Below, in pieces: positions 35,740 to 47,815 of a DNA stretch of 64,000 nucleotides. Made by a program: the position numbers and the translations under genes. The notes below the pieces were generated by a model. It saw nothing but the letters and a program-made list of their open reading frames with translations, did not search any database and was not told the DNA's origin. The stretch is from Selaginella moellendorffii (taxonomy: Eukaryota > Streptophyta > Lycopodiopsida > Selaginellales > Selaginellaceae): positions 747,155 to 811,154 of the forward strand of contig NW_003314339.1 in NCBI RefSeq assembly GCF_000143415.4, in the 5' to 3' direction. Each line of letters opens with the position of its first letter. The first letter of the stretch is position 1.

Positions 35740-35823
35740 TAGGGAGCTACGCTCGACTCCCTGCGCGGATGTCAAATCCGTAGACGTATTCTACGGAGGT
35801 TGGGTTCGAGTCCCAACCCCCTA
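35740..35823 (+). other. tRNA-like block in gypsy-A 3' region
   Basis: 84 nt that can form an acceptor-like pairing (TAGGGAG with CCCCCTA, one mismatch), a hairpin CCGTAG/CTACGG with a 7-nt loop resembling a long variable arm, and a perfect T-arm GTTGGGTTCGAGTCCCAAC. The D-arm and a standard anticodon loop are absent, so it is not a functional tRNA. Equivalent at 58108-58191. Confidence 0.35.
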
Positions 35824-35837
35824 GTAAAGCAAGGCTA

Positions 35838-36822
35838 GGTTTGAGACGGAGTTCGAGACGGAGTCCGAGATCCGAAATCGGGTCCGAGACCGAGTCCGAG
35901 GTCGAGTCCAAGGTCGGGTCCGAGATCGGGTCCGAGATCGGGTCCGAGATCGAGTCCGAGATCGAGTCCGAGACCGAATCCGAAGTCGGATCCAAAATCA
36001 GGTCCGAGATCGAGCCAGAGACTAAGTCCAAATACTAATACGGGTCAAGGGGTGAAAGCCCAAAGCGTGCGTCTCCCAGGGGGGGGGGAGCTGCAGGGGG
36101 TTCCAAAAATATAGTAGGGATAGTGAGGTCCAGGAACCAGTTTAGAAGGGACTCTCTAGTGGGGCTCCCAAACTGACTTGAGGTTGGGACTGGGACCAAG
36201 GGGCCTTGGGTGGGAGTGAGCATGGACTTGGTTGGTGCCGGAGGGGCCATCCAAGGAAGTGCTCAAGAGCAGCTCTCACTCCCGAAAGGGAAACCGATTG
36301 CGGTGCTCCCGGCTCATGTGGAGTGGTGCCCCACTTGAGTACCATGCGGCTCATTGGTCCTCGCCCTTCCTAGGGGCTTGGGCCTTCCTTCGGGATGGAA
36401 GTGGGGGGGTAAAGGTACCCATACTGGGCCGCTAGGCCACGGTGTTTTGCCCCAGCGTCCCGAAGCAAGTGTTGCACTCAAGACTTGGGATTTAAAGGGT
36501 CCCATGATCAAGTCTTGTGGTACCAAAGGAAGTTAGGAACCTGGAAGTTTGGTGTGCTTGGCTGCTTGTGCTTGCGGGGAGTGTAGCCGAACCTTAAGTC
36601 CAGTCTAACCCGGGGAGGGGGATTGGGAGAGAGTGGGAATCCGTGGATGGTGGCTAACGCTCCGTTGCTTGTGCAGTGAGTAGCTAAAAGCAAGTAGGAC
36701 CAAGTAGGAGCTGGTACCATAGGCGAGAACCTTGGCGAGGGAACTTAACAAAAGCCAAGGCAGTGTCGGACAGATAAACGAGGTGAGCTAGCAAATTGGA
36801 AAGGAAAAATTTGTGGCTTACA
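35838..36822 (+). repeat. Gypsy-A 3' LTR, 5'-truncated
   Basis: Joins internal sequence directly to the LTR interior (GAGTTCGAGACGGAGTCC), so the polypurine tract and about 180 bp of LTR are deleted. Ends GTGGCTTACA followed by CAACC. Confidence 0.9.
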
Positions 36823-37251
36823 CAACCTTGGTTATGCCCTTCGATTCCTATGGTTTGGTTCTATCCCCTTACTTCTTGCTTTTGGCTTCACACCTTTCCT
36901 TCGGTCATTCTCCTCCAGATCAGGAGGATAACTTTGCACTTTCTATCATGCCTTAGCAAGTATTCTTAGGGATGAACTTACCTGATAGCCTAGGGAGTGG
37001 TTCCTCAATCCATGTATGCTCACCCTATAATCCCACACACCAAGATTACGTTGTTGCTTACGGGCCTTTGCATGCCCATTGCTAGCCTTGCCAAAATTCC
37101 ATTTTTGGCTTTGTCCAATTCGAGTAGACAGTCTTCTCCTGTCTCCGCCACCTTGGACATTTGGATAGCACCTACTATCCATTATTCGCTAGGGACTTAG
37201 TCCCTTGGGCCTTATCTACTGCCCTCGCGACATCAAACACCACCTCCTGGT
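36823..37251 (-). mobile_element. LARD-1 internal segment between the two gypsy elements
   Basis: 429 bp matching LARD-A 5890-6310. It begins with CAACC (gypsy-A TSD) and ends with CTGGT (gypsy-B TSD), showing that the two gypsy elements landed about 420 bp apart in the same LARD. Confidence 0.9.
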
Positions 37252-38399
37252 TGTAAAGAACCAACTCGCCGAGGTGTCGTAGGCTAAAGGAACCCCGAAA
37301 GCATGACCAAAATGACAAAGAGTTCATCGGATGGGACCAAGTCGAAGATCGAGTCCAAGACCGACTCTAGGACCGAGTTTGAGATAGGGTCCGGAATCGA
37401 GTCCGAGACCGACTCGGGGACCGAGTTCGAGTCCGAGTTCGAGACCGAGTTCGAGACGGAGTCCGAGATCCGAAATCGGGTCTGAGACCGAGTCCGAGGT
37501 CGAGTCCGAGGTCGGGTCCGAGATCGGGTCCGAGATCGAGTCCGTGATCGAGTCCGAACCCGAATCCGAAGTCGGATCCGAAATCGGGTCCGAGATCGAG
37601 CCAGAGACTAAGTCCAAATACTAATACGGGTCAAGGGGTGAAAGCCCAAAGCGTGCGTCTCCCAGGGGGGGGGGGGCTGCAGGGGGTTCCAAAAGTATAG
37701 TAGGGATAGTGAGGTCCAGGAACCAGTTTTGAAGGGACTCTCCAGTTGGGCTTCCAAACCAACTTGAGGTTGAGACTGGGACCGAGGGGCCTTGGGTGGG
37801 AGTGAGCATGGACTTGGCTGGTGCCGGAGGGGCCATCCAAGGAAGTGCTCAAGAGCAGCTCCCACTCCCGAAAGGGAAACCGATTGCGGTGCTCCCGGCT
37901 CATGTGGAGTGGTGCCCCACTTGAGTACCATGCGGCTCATTGGTCCTCGCCCTTCCTAGGGGCTTGGGCCTTCCTTCGGGATGGAAGTGGGGGGCGAGAG
38001 GTACCCATACCGGGCCGCTAGGCCACGGTGTTTCGCCCCGACGTCCCGAAGCAAGTGTTGCACTCAAGACTTGGGTTTTAGAGGGTCCCATGATCAAGTC
38101 TTGTGGTACCAAGGGATGTTAGGAACCTGGAAGCTTGGTGTGCTTGGCTGCTTGTGCTTGCGGGGAGTGTAGCCGAACCTTAGTCCAGTCTAACCTGGGG
38201 AGGGGGATTGGGAGTGATTTGGGAATCCGTGGAAGGATGGCTAACACTCCGTTGCTCGTGCAGTGAGTAGCTGAAACCAAGTAGGAGCTGGTACTATAGG
38301 CGAGATCGTTGGCAAGGGAACTTAGCAAAAGCCAAGGCAGTGTTGGACGGATAGACGAGGTAAACTGGCAAATTGGAAAGGAAAAATTTGTGGCTTACA
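37252..38399 (+). repeat. Gypsy-B 5' LTR (type 2)
   Basis: TGTAAAGAACCAACTCGCCG to GTGGCTTACA. Hexamer array at about 37335-37600, conserved core at about 37630-37705. The primer-binding site TGGTATCGGAGCC follows at 38403-38415. Confidence 0.93.
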
Positions 38400-38402
38400 A
38401 TT

Positions 38403-38415
38403 TGGTATCGGAGCC
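38403..38415 (+). other. Primer-binding site of gypsy-B
   Basis: TGGTATCGGAGCC three bases after the LTR, as in gypsy-A. Confidence 0.9.
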
Positions 38416-38458
38416 TTTATCTCAGTTCTAGCGAAGGATAGAGGCGGATTGCTGGGAG

Positions 38459-39736
38459 ATGGCAAGGGCAGGACGTAAGCAAACCCAGGCGGAGACGGAA
38501 CCTCCGCCGGAGCTGGAGCCTCCGGTCGAACAAGAGGCTATGGATGAGGAATCCTTGCATGAGGAGGACTCTAGTGAGGAAACTTCCAAGCAGGAGTCCG
38601 GTGGCGAGGTTCGGTCGTCCAAGGCTCGATTGGACGTGCTAGAAGGACAGTTGGCACAGACCAATGCCCTGCTGGAAACTCTCGTACGCAAGCTAAAGCG
38701 TGACGAGAGGCGGAAGAAAAAGAAAAAGACTGCGGATGCTGGCAGCGCAGAAGGTGCGGATCTTTCGGCCGGGACTGAGGCAAAACCAGACAAGGTCGAA
38801 CAGACCGAAGTAGAATCAGTCCCTCAGGCAGTTCCCAAGTACAAACCAAAGCCCCCACCGGTCTTCAAGGGAGTGAACGACTATAAGGTGGTGGAGGATT
38901 GGTTTTACGATATGGAGGACTACTTCTGAGCGTTGCGGTTACCAAGCTCGGAGAAGGTCCCATGTGCAAAACCATACTTGGCAGATAATGCCAAGTCTTG
39001 GTGGAGAACAACGGAGGCCAACGAAGGACCGGTGGTCACTTGGGACATGATGAAGGCGAGGATCCGCGCAACATATGTTCCTCCGAATGCCACTCTGCAT
39101 CTGAGAGATGAGCTGAGTAGGCTGAAGCAGACTGGAACCATCCAGGAATATGTGAATGGGTTCATGGCAAAGAGGATACTTGTCACGGACATGGGGGATA
39201 TGGATGCGTTCCATGCCTTCATATCAGGTTTGCAAACCTGGGCTCGCGGTGAGGTGATGCGGTGGAACCCGACCAACTACAAGGAAGCGTTGGATGCGGC
39301 CATCAAGGTGCATTTCAACGATAACCTACAAAAGGGGAACACGACGGGGTCGGGATCCACATTTAGCAAAGGGGCCAAACCAAGGGGAACGTATAGCAAG
39401 GGGAAATTCAAAAAGAGTTTCTCTAAGAATGAGTCCTCGGGGTTCCGGAAAGGCAAATCCGGTGCCCAGCGAGCGAGTACGTGGGGGAGTCAAGCGAAAA
39501 GAGACAAACCCACGGATAAGAAGGTCAAGTCATATAGCAGCGTGGGAAACAACGTATGCTACAACTGCGGTGAAGCGGGACACTTTTCGAGGGAATGTCC
39601 CTACCCGAAGAAGGCCAGAGCCAATATGGCCATCAAGTCGGGTGAAGTCCAAAATGAGGTATGTGATCCAGTCCCTAACTCAAAGTTACTTATTACACGA
39701 GCAACTTTGGTAGAGAGTCGTTCGCGACATCTACTA
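38459..39736 (+). pseudogene. gag: Gypsy-B gag
   Basis: The ATG at 38459 opens a gag with an acidic N-terminus, a coiled segment (LEGQLAQTNALLETLVRKLK), capsid motifs (WWRTTEA, LKQTGTIQEYV) and one zinc knuckle CYNCGEAGHFSREC. A TGA at 38927-38929 stands where gypsy-A reads CAA. Transposon copy 3 interrupts the frame after ESRSRHLL; the continuation starts at 54516 with the retropepsin. Confidence 0.9.
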
Positions 39737-39760
39737 AAGCTCTATTTCGTTAAAGTGGGA
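39737..39760 (+). repeat. Terminal inverted repeat, copy 3 (end next to the FCP1 domain)
   Basis: AAGCTCTATTTCGTTAAAGT plus GGGA, then ATTGTCATT, with the subterminal hairpin of the right end. Confidence 0.92.
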
Positions 39761-40167
39761 ATTGTCATTATCCCACTTGTAAAATAAGGTTTCCAAACCT
39801 TTATATAGTATATAAATATAACAAAATTCAACTGCATTGAGGCACATGCCATTTTATTTTAAACAAGGAAATGTCTACTCAATCACTTCTCACTGCTTCA
39901 CCTCTCTCTTCTCCTTGTCATCGTCGTCCAATTTCTTTCCATCCTTTTAATATTGGCTCAGTTGCTCCGAGTCTAGGTGGAGCCCAAGTCCCCATTCAAT
40001 CTTTACTTTCCCCTTATTAATAAAACAACTTCGTAGACTTCCAATAACATGCTGTAACACTTCTAGTATAATGCAAATCCTCTCAAAGAATTGTCTTTTA
40101 ATATTAATACAATGGCATGGAACCCCATGCCATAATAAGTTACATTTTTAAATAAATACATGCCATC

Positions 40168-43100
40168 TCAGACTGTTATTTTTTGCCTCCAACGCCTATA
40201 CAATAATCTTGGAATTTCATCACTCTCCACACTATCAGGATTTAAACCCAATAGTAATGCCATCTCTTCTCTAATACGTCCACGCTCATGTTCAGTGGTC
40301 GAAGAACCCATCCGGTTGAGCAGATTATGGAGATGCGGATAGTGCTTGGCTAGACAATATACATGCCATAAATGATGACTGGTGTCTGTCCGATCAAATG
40401 GCTTTTGATATACCGTTCCATCTGCCATTTGGTTGATTTCTGCAGCCACCTCCTAGACTGGCCGGTTCTCTATCACCATCGCTTCAAGCCGTTTTGCAAG
40501 GTCCCCCAGAACATACGGTTTCTTCTCCCTAGTTTCCATACTGCAAGAGATGGGGTGCACTGCATATGTGTGCGTGTTCGCTGCAGTTTTAATCGGCGAG
40601 TCATCGATGATGAGGATTTCACTTGACCTAGCAGTCTGGTTCATCACTACAGCCTCTGCCTTGACGAAGATGGGCTTGCTACCCCTCACATGGACCATAG
40701 TCAAGCAATCCTCCTGCGTTAGGAGAAAGTCAAATGGTAATATTACTCGCGTCTGATCGTGCATCATCTGTAGCAACGTTAATGCATTGTGGCGCATCAT
40801 GGATGTCCAAACTCCCAATTGCAAATTGAACCCAGCCCTCTGTTTTAAGTGTCGCATGGTCATTATTAGATCCCGCAGTTTCTCCCGTGTGATTAATGTG
40901 AATCTGTCTCTTTTGACCAACTTGCGACCGCAGGCTTTGGAGGGTGCAGTGACATTCGAGGACGAGCCACGCTCATGGGAGAAAAGGACACCGTTCAGAT
41001 CAAAAACGATACAGTACTTTCGCCGTGACTCTGAAATGAAATGCGTTAGCATAAAAAATGGTACAAGTCAATTTTACCATCTACAATATTAGCGAATGGT
41101 GCTCCCGATGGTCGTTCAGAGGGTTTTGGTCGAGGAAACGTGAAGGGCGGAAATACTCTCCTCTGCAATGTGGGGTCAATCGCATCCGATGGCGTGTGGG
41201 CACATGCCATTTCAGCTGTAGACTCTGGTACAACTGGCTCAACAGTGGCATGGGGTGGTTCCGATGGCGTGTGATCACACGCCATTTCAGCTGGTGCCTC
41301 CGTTGGCAAAGTGGACATGACCGAACAGGCAGCAGGGGCGGTGTAGGGAGGTTCCAACGGCGCGTAGTCAGACGATTGGGCACACGTTGGAAATGAGGAT
41401 ACGACCGGCTCGGCGGCTGGGGCGGCCTCATGCGGGTCCAATGGCGCCTGGTCACCGTCAGTTGGATACGTGGACAAGATTGACTCAGTGGTATGGGCAG
41501 CATCAAGTGGAGCGTGGTCAGCTTGCTTGGCGTTGATATGGATAGTAGCCTCCACCAGCTCTGATGACTCTTGCAGGCAAGTAGAGTCCACTGGCGGATC
41601 CATATGCATGTCCAAATATCTCCCTTCGATTGAGATGGTATCCTCCCGTGCTACTAAAAACAAACTCATTAGCACATTGAATCGACTATACTGTATTTAC
41701 CATCAACTGCTATTGAGGAACTAGGACCGATATCACTTGGGCGCACTGCTGATTCTGAAGGATTGGACATACGTTTCGACCCTTGCTTGGCACTATCCTT
41801 CCTCGACACTAAAGGCTAGAGTTTGTATCTTAATTCAACTGAATAATCTCTACTTACCATTTCTTCTGCGACCTACATGGACAATGTTAGAAATGGTAAA
41901 AGGTTAGGAATGGATGTACTATTATTTACCTGATGGTTTGTCTTGTATGACCTTCCTCCGCTGCTCTTTGGCCACCTCAGGCTGGCCATCATCGTCATCA
42001 TCGTCATCGTCGGTATTGTGATCGTCACCATTGTGAGGACCATCCAAGTCCTCTTTGTCCTCCTCTTCTTCGTCCTCCTCTTCCTCGTCCTCCTCTTCTT
42101 TGTCCTCCTCTTCGTCCTTCTGCTCTTCCTGCTCATTATCTTTCTCTGGCTCCTCATCCCCCTCTTGCATTTCTTCCATAGGCTGCTCAAGCTGGATTGC
42201 TTGTTTTTCCAGGACCATCTTGGAAAAATCATCTGGCCGAGTCTCCATCTCAAAATACAAGACATCTATAGCCTGTTTTAGTGCGTGACCTAGGACCGTA
42301 TCCTCACCCGACTGTCTTAACATGGTTTCTGCACGTTCTTGCACCCTTCGAAGACGACGAGATGAGAAAAACGTGGCCCTGACTTGAAAAGCATCCCTCA
42401 TCCATTGTACCTCTCCATTGAAATTGGGGAAGGGGAGTCCGCCATAGGAATCTGAGTCAGAAGGTGGTGATTGGCTCCTTTCACTCAGCCCTTGATCTGC
42501 AATGAATGGCATGAGCACACACGCCATAACCGCGAGGCATTACCTATCATCTTTTCGTTGCCCTTCTTCCTTTTCGAATCAAACGCCTCTGATCCCGACG
42601 ACTGTCCAACGTGCTTTCGCTTTTTATGACCACTGTCAGTTTGAGCTTGGCTGGTGCTTGCCTGTTTTGCCTTTGAAGAAGTGTCTCCTGCAAGGAATGG
42701 CATGAGACCACACGCCATTGCAAATATAATTTGTACCTCCTTTTTTCCTATTGCTTGTCTGTTTGTCCTTCTTCGACGCGCCACCAGTGCGCTTTTCAGT
42801 CCTCGTGTCTGAATATTCACAACGATCTATAATCAAAATGGCGTGAGGCCTCACGTGACCTTACCTTGTGCAGGTTGTGACCTCAGCCTAACACCAGTAG
42901 CTGTTAACGCCGTTTCAGCATCTGGGGGTGGCCACGCTCCTGCATACAGAGCTTGTGAAATAACATTTAAACTTAAAGTGCGTACTCACCAGGTTCGTAG
43001 AGAAGATACTGTTTTTCTTTGGCAACTGTAATTATATGCTCCATTGAAGTCACCTCTTCAATGGAGTTTGTCACCGCAACACACGGGACACCCTTGAGTA

Positions 43101-45738
43101 GTGCGGCTCGAAAGAATAGTCCGCCGCAGTTGTACTCGACAACGCATTTGCCCTTGGAGTCACCCGCTATTGCGTTGAAGACCCAGCTGAGCATTTCCCA
43201 TGCTGCACCTGGAGCTTTCTTTGGATTCGAAAGCTCCATAGCCGTCTTCAGTTCCTCAGGCACGGGTAAATTGACCTCCCTCAGATCAATTCGATCGGCT
43301 TTGTTGAACGAAGCTGGGAAGTCACTCCAGTCCCACTCTGCTGCAGGACCAATAACAAGGGCGACTGTGAAGATGCGGACATTCGTCGGTATCTTCTTCT
43401 TAGCCATTATCCCATGGATCTCCCGCATCTCCTTGCCTTTCAACCGAGCCTTCACCTCGTTCAAGGCCTTCCAGAACTTGTGATAGGATTCGGAGTCGTA
43501 GATCATATAGTGGACTGAAGATTCCACCTCCGCAAGTCCCACTATTAAGTCAATGATGGAGTTGACTTCGTCTGCATGAGTGATCTCCTCGTTTGTGAAG
43601 TCCATCACACAAAAGATGTTCTTGACCTGCTCATCTCCGCGGGAAACGATGCTCCTCCACCTTTGATCCTCATCCGAATTCACGTATACCCGGTAAGGTT
43701 CTCGATAGGCCTCTGCTGCGGGGTCGAGCTGTTTCTGATGCCGGCAGTCGACATCCCTCTTAATGAAATTTGGATACTGATCCAACTTCTCAGCTTTACT
43801 TTTCGTGGCATCCCGCAGCAGATCGATGAACTTGGGGGCCCCCTTCACGTACTCGTCGATGTCTTCATTTGACAAGTCCAGCTCTTCCATCATCTCTTGC
43901 GTGGTGTCGATGCTCACCCTCGCCACGGCCACTTGCTCGAAGATCCAATCCTTCAATAGCGCACGAGCTCTCAGAGTCGTGCACAAGTCCTCGTATGTCA
44001 CAATATGGCCGGGAGTCATTTTGGTCTTGTTGAAGACTACCTCACCACGTAGAAGAGCATTAGCCACTGTCAGAAGGTCGTCGTCGTCTAGAGACCGCGA
44101 GAAACGCAAGGCGTTGAGCTTCAAATCATTGGGCTTCCGGCCGTCCTCCACACCCATTGAGTTTAGCAACTCCCCGTCATGGTACCTCCTTAGCACATCT
44201 ACCCATTTGTCAAAAACAACTTTTGTCGCGAGTAGAATGTTATGGATGCTGAGTGTGTCATTGACCCCCAGTGTTTTCGAGAGAAGACTCGAGAATTCTT
44301 GCAATGGAAATGGCGTGAGGCCACATGCTATGCCACATGCAACGAGGCTTACCTGCCAGGCGCTAGTTGCTAGTGCACGTCCTTGTCCTGGTTTTTGTGG
44401 CTTCTTCAGTTGAACCCAGAGCTTCCGTGTTCGTGCCAATGTCTCGTGCAGACCCGATTTGTAGCACGTTTCTTGCTTGACATTCTACGCGTGGGAGATG
44501 TATATGATAGATCGGAGGGGCGAGTTGCCTTTTATCAGGCGGACAACTCTTGTCTTGAAGACTTTCTTCACCTCCTCGCCCACCATAATATCCACAACTA
44601 TCTGTTGCATCGCCAAGCTAGAATGCTGCCCGGAGACGGCATAGAACCGGATGTTCTGATCGTCCAACACCTTCCTATTGATCAAGTCTGGAAACCTCGT
44701 CTCGCCCTTCATTGTTCGGTAGTAGGGGATCACGTCTGCGATGTCGGGTGTTACTGGACTTGCCAGCATCTTCTGCTTCAGTTTCTCCACCCACTCATCA
44801 GATACTAGCCTGTGGTTGTATTTGCTTTGGATCTCGATACGGCTCACGTCGATTGTATATACTTTGTTGGAATAGTAACAAGTACTATTATCTGCGACGA
44901 TTTTTGCTGCCTCTTCTTGCTCTTTCTGCTCTTTGCGGCTCTTCTTTTTGGTGGGTGTAGTGTTCGAACCCGAGGCAATGGCATCACCGAGTAGCTTCTT
45001 TTTTGGAGCAGCAGAGTCGGACGTCGGCTTGAGCTTGACCACCCTTTTCTGCTTCGGGGTAGTTTCCAGATCGACCCCCTTCCCCTTCGCTTCGCAAACT
45101 GGAGGCACTCTCAACGGCTCAATGTTGGAATATAGTTTTTGAACATCGCCGTAGGTGAGGTCCGTGGATTCCATGTGATCTTCATAGACCCGCAGCGTCT
45201 TTGAAATTGTGGGCCTCCTGGACAACCTCTCCCTAGCTCCCTCTAGGAATTCCTCATAGCCGCTGCCCCCCTCCGGGAAGCCGCTAGGATGTGCAAGGTG
45301 GATCTTGAAGGCGGACGCTGTCTCTACCACAAGTGCCAGTCCATATTCTTGCATGGAACTGCATGGAGTGTTTGTCACTTGGATGAGGATCCCCATGCAT
45401 TCTTTTCTCCCACCATCTGTGTTGTACAGCATCAGATCCTCGCCTTCCATCCCGAAAGTCCAACTGGAACGCAATTCCAAGAACGCAATTCCTCGCCTGT
45501 TCAAAAATGCACAACAATTAGAGCTGACAGATGAAAAGCTAGCAGCTGGAAATAACGTGAGGCCACACGCCATTCACCACTGCATCAGATGTCTTGAGGC
45601 TGCATCCTAAGATGGCGTGAGGCTACACGCCATCTGTAACCGGACTGCACTCGAGAGCCCAATCGGTGCATGCCAATGTTGCTACTGAATGGCATGTGGC
45701 CTCATGCCATTTTCTACTTGGTCTAAAAGACTTACCAT
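40168..45738 (-). pseudogene. ParB-like/FCP1-phosphatase fusion gene (copy 3)
   Basis: Same exon plan as copies 1 and 2. ATG at 45738-45736 immediately before the first intron; exon 2 starts at 45496. This is the best view of the N-terminal half: a Lys-rich linker, then the ParB-like segment (VYTIDVSRIEIQSKY, LVSDEWVEKLKQKM, VSGQHSSLAMQ), then a region ending YNCGGLFFRAALLKG, which faintly recalls a methyltransferase loop, too weak to call. Damage: 47 bp replaced by 12 bp at the start of exon 2 (frameshift), TAG at 44487-44485, and TAG at 40452-40450 in the FCP1 domain, shared with copy 2 but not copy 1. Not obviously translatable as one protein. Confidence 0.75.
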
Positions 45739-45739
45739 T

Positions 45740-46338
45740 TGAAGCCGAATGGAGGCCGTGACAATCGAGGCCGGACTCGCTGGCGAATGTGCACTGTGTG
45801 TGCAGCGGATCGTAGCAGCAAGGCTACTCTGCCACTTACAGTTGGAGAGTGGTGCTGAAATCTCCCGGGACGCCAAGTGGGCTACGTGTGGGTGGTGGAG
45901 TGGGCGGCGGAGTTGGCGGCGAAGTTACAAACTGGGTGTGTCTTGAAGTGGACGCCGATGCACACGAGCGCGATGCGAGCGCGAGTGTGATGCAAGCACG
46001 AGTGGACGCCGATGCACACGAGAAACCTGTAGAGAAGTGAGCGTGATCGCGAGTGGGAGCGCGATGCGAGCGGGAGCGCGAGTGTGATGCGAGCGCGAGC
46101 GCGAGTACAAAGCAAAATGCAAAACCTAACCTCACACGCGCGAAATGTCACAACGGTTGGTAATCCCGCCACGTCATCATTCCTCGGACTTGGGCGCCAC
46201 CATTAATTTCTGGATTGCCGCGCGCATGCAAGCACGCAAAATCCAAAAGAAATCCGCAACGTCATCATTCCTCGGACTGCATGCACGCGAAATCCAAAAG
46301 AAAGATCATGATTGGGATATCATTTAATACCCTCGCTA
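45740..46338 (-). other. Leader exon and promoter-proximal region of the fusion gene (copy 3)
   Basis: GC-rich leader with GCGAGCGCGAGTG-type simple repeats (about 45955-46120), then the duplicated GAGGAATGATGACGT block (complement, about 46150-46300). ORFs here are Ser/Arg/Ala low-complexity by-products. Confidence 0.6.
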
Positions 46339-46346
46339 TATTTATA
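46339..46346 (-). promoter_or_regulatory. TATA box of the fusion gene (copy 3)
   Basis: TATAAATA on the minus strand, same context as 24520-24527. Confidence 0.55.
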
Positions 46347-47815
46347 CCATGCATGATTGGATATTCCAAAGCATCTTGTATTTCCAAAAATGGCAGATGT
46401 TCAGCTAAATAAAGAAATTCTATCTGTTTCTATTTTTCTCTCAAATCAATATTATAGCGTGTGGGCTCATGCAATTTTGAACCAAAGAAACCCAAAAAAC
46501 GTTGGACCCAAAATATTTTGAAAAAACCCAAAAAACCCTAAACATTTTAAACCCAAAAATCCAGGCGTCCTGTGGCGTTATTCCTTGAATGGCGTGTGGG
46601 CGCATGCCATTTTCAGGGCCAAATGCTGAATGGAGAAAAATTCCCTTTCAGTGCAAATGCTGCAAGAGGCAGATGCCGAGCACAAAGGACTGTAACTACC
46701 TCACATGACACAGATAAACTTTTCTCTATTTGGCAAAGATAAACTTTATAGCGTGTGGGCTCATGCAATTTTGAACCCAAAAAATGCACCAAAAAATTCT
46801 CGGCGTCATCTGGCATTATCTCTTGAATGGCGTGGGGCCGCATGCCATTTTCAGGGGCACATAGGAGTATATTCCTAGGATATTCTGACACGCGCGAGAT
46901 TTTTTTGAGTTTTTTGGAGATCCAACCGTTAGATCGCAACTAGATTTTACAGAATGGTATACAATGTCTTTCTTGATGACCCTGCAAAGAAGCATCTCGA
47001 TCGGACACCACATGAGACCACACGAGCCTTACAATGTTTCAGGGGCATTTGCCATAGATCCGACCGTTATTTTGCTTCAAGATTTTACAGTTTGGTGTGC
47101 ATTGACCTTTCCATCGAAACTGCAAAGGGACATCACAATCAGATGCGGGATCACAAGAAACTAACTTCACTAACTCTGGTTTCACCAAGATCTACGTAAG
47201 GAGTTATGAAATGATAGGACCCTCTCTATTGAAATGTGTTTATGGTCCTAGGGGCATTGTGACATATCAAAAGATTTTGCATCAAGTTCTGTATTTGCAT
47301 GTTTATCAAGCTACTGAATTGCTAAACCCTAAACCCTAAACCCTAAACCCTAAACATGTGGCAAATGCTGCGTGAAGAAAGATGCCCTTTCTGGGCAAAT
47401 GCTGTAAGAGGCAGATGCCGAGCAGATGTATCTCAGGCTAGCGAAGGGGACGAACGAAAGCTAGCTATAAACATGACGGGATGCAAATAGATTACTAGGC
47501 TGGTCCTACGAAAATCAAAAACCATAATTGAAAACATTGAAAATGCAAAAAGAAAGGTTTATAATATTTTTGAATTTTAGGCAACCAAAGGAATGTAAGT
47601 AGGGCATGTGTTTGTAAGTTTAAAAATGCCTCAACCACTTAAATTCCCAAGTAAATAAAGCTGTTTCTATTTTTGGTACAGGTAAACTTTATAGCGTGTG
47701 GGCTCATGCAATTTTGAACCCAAAAATGCACCAAAAAATGCTCGACTAGCATTATTCTTTGAATGGCGTGTAACCTTATGTCGAGCATTATTCTTTGAAT
47801 GGCGTGTGGCCTTAT
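46347..47815. other. Divergent intergenic region of the transposon (copy 3)
   Basis: About 1.5 kb without a supported gene. It carries several palindromic motifs and the GCATGAGCCCACACGCTATA modules (for example near 46455 and 46750), and five telomere-like CCCTAAA units at 47322-47354. A 36-bp local duplication precedes the solo LTR. Confidence 0.7.
47322..47354. repeat. Interstitial telomere-like repeat inside the transposon
   Basis: Nearly five uninterrupted CCCTAAA units; the matching site in copy 2 (about 23518-23545) has fewer units and one variant. Confidence 0.85.

Larger units (their letters stand above)
17311..36822 (+). mobile_element. Gypsy-A: Ty3/gypsy chromovirus, full-length but decayed
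   Basis: 5' LTR 17311-18470, primer-binding site, gag, transposon copy 2 inserted at 19926-32923, protease-RT-integrase-chromodomain region, and a 3' LTR shortened by deletion (about 35838-36822). TSD CAACC at 17306-17310 and 36823-36827. Without the transposon it is about 6.5 kb. It has several nonsense mutations and a deletion of about 660 bp from RNase H into integrase, so it is inactive. Confidence 0.92.

Noticed and set aside
35740-35823. Functional tRNA gene
   Set aside because: No D-arm, no regular anticodon loop with U33, and it is located within retrotransposon 3' sequence.
43060-43200. Methyltransferase-like call for the middle domain of the fusion protein
   Set aside because: Only a weak resemblance in YNCGGLFFRAALLKG. 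No catalytic tetrapeptide such as DPPY or NPPF is visible.
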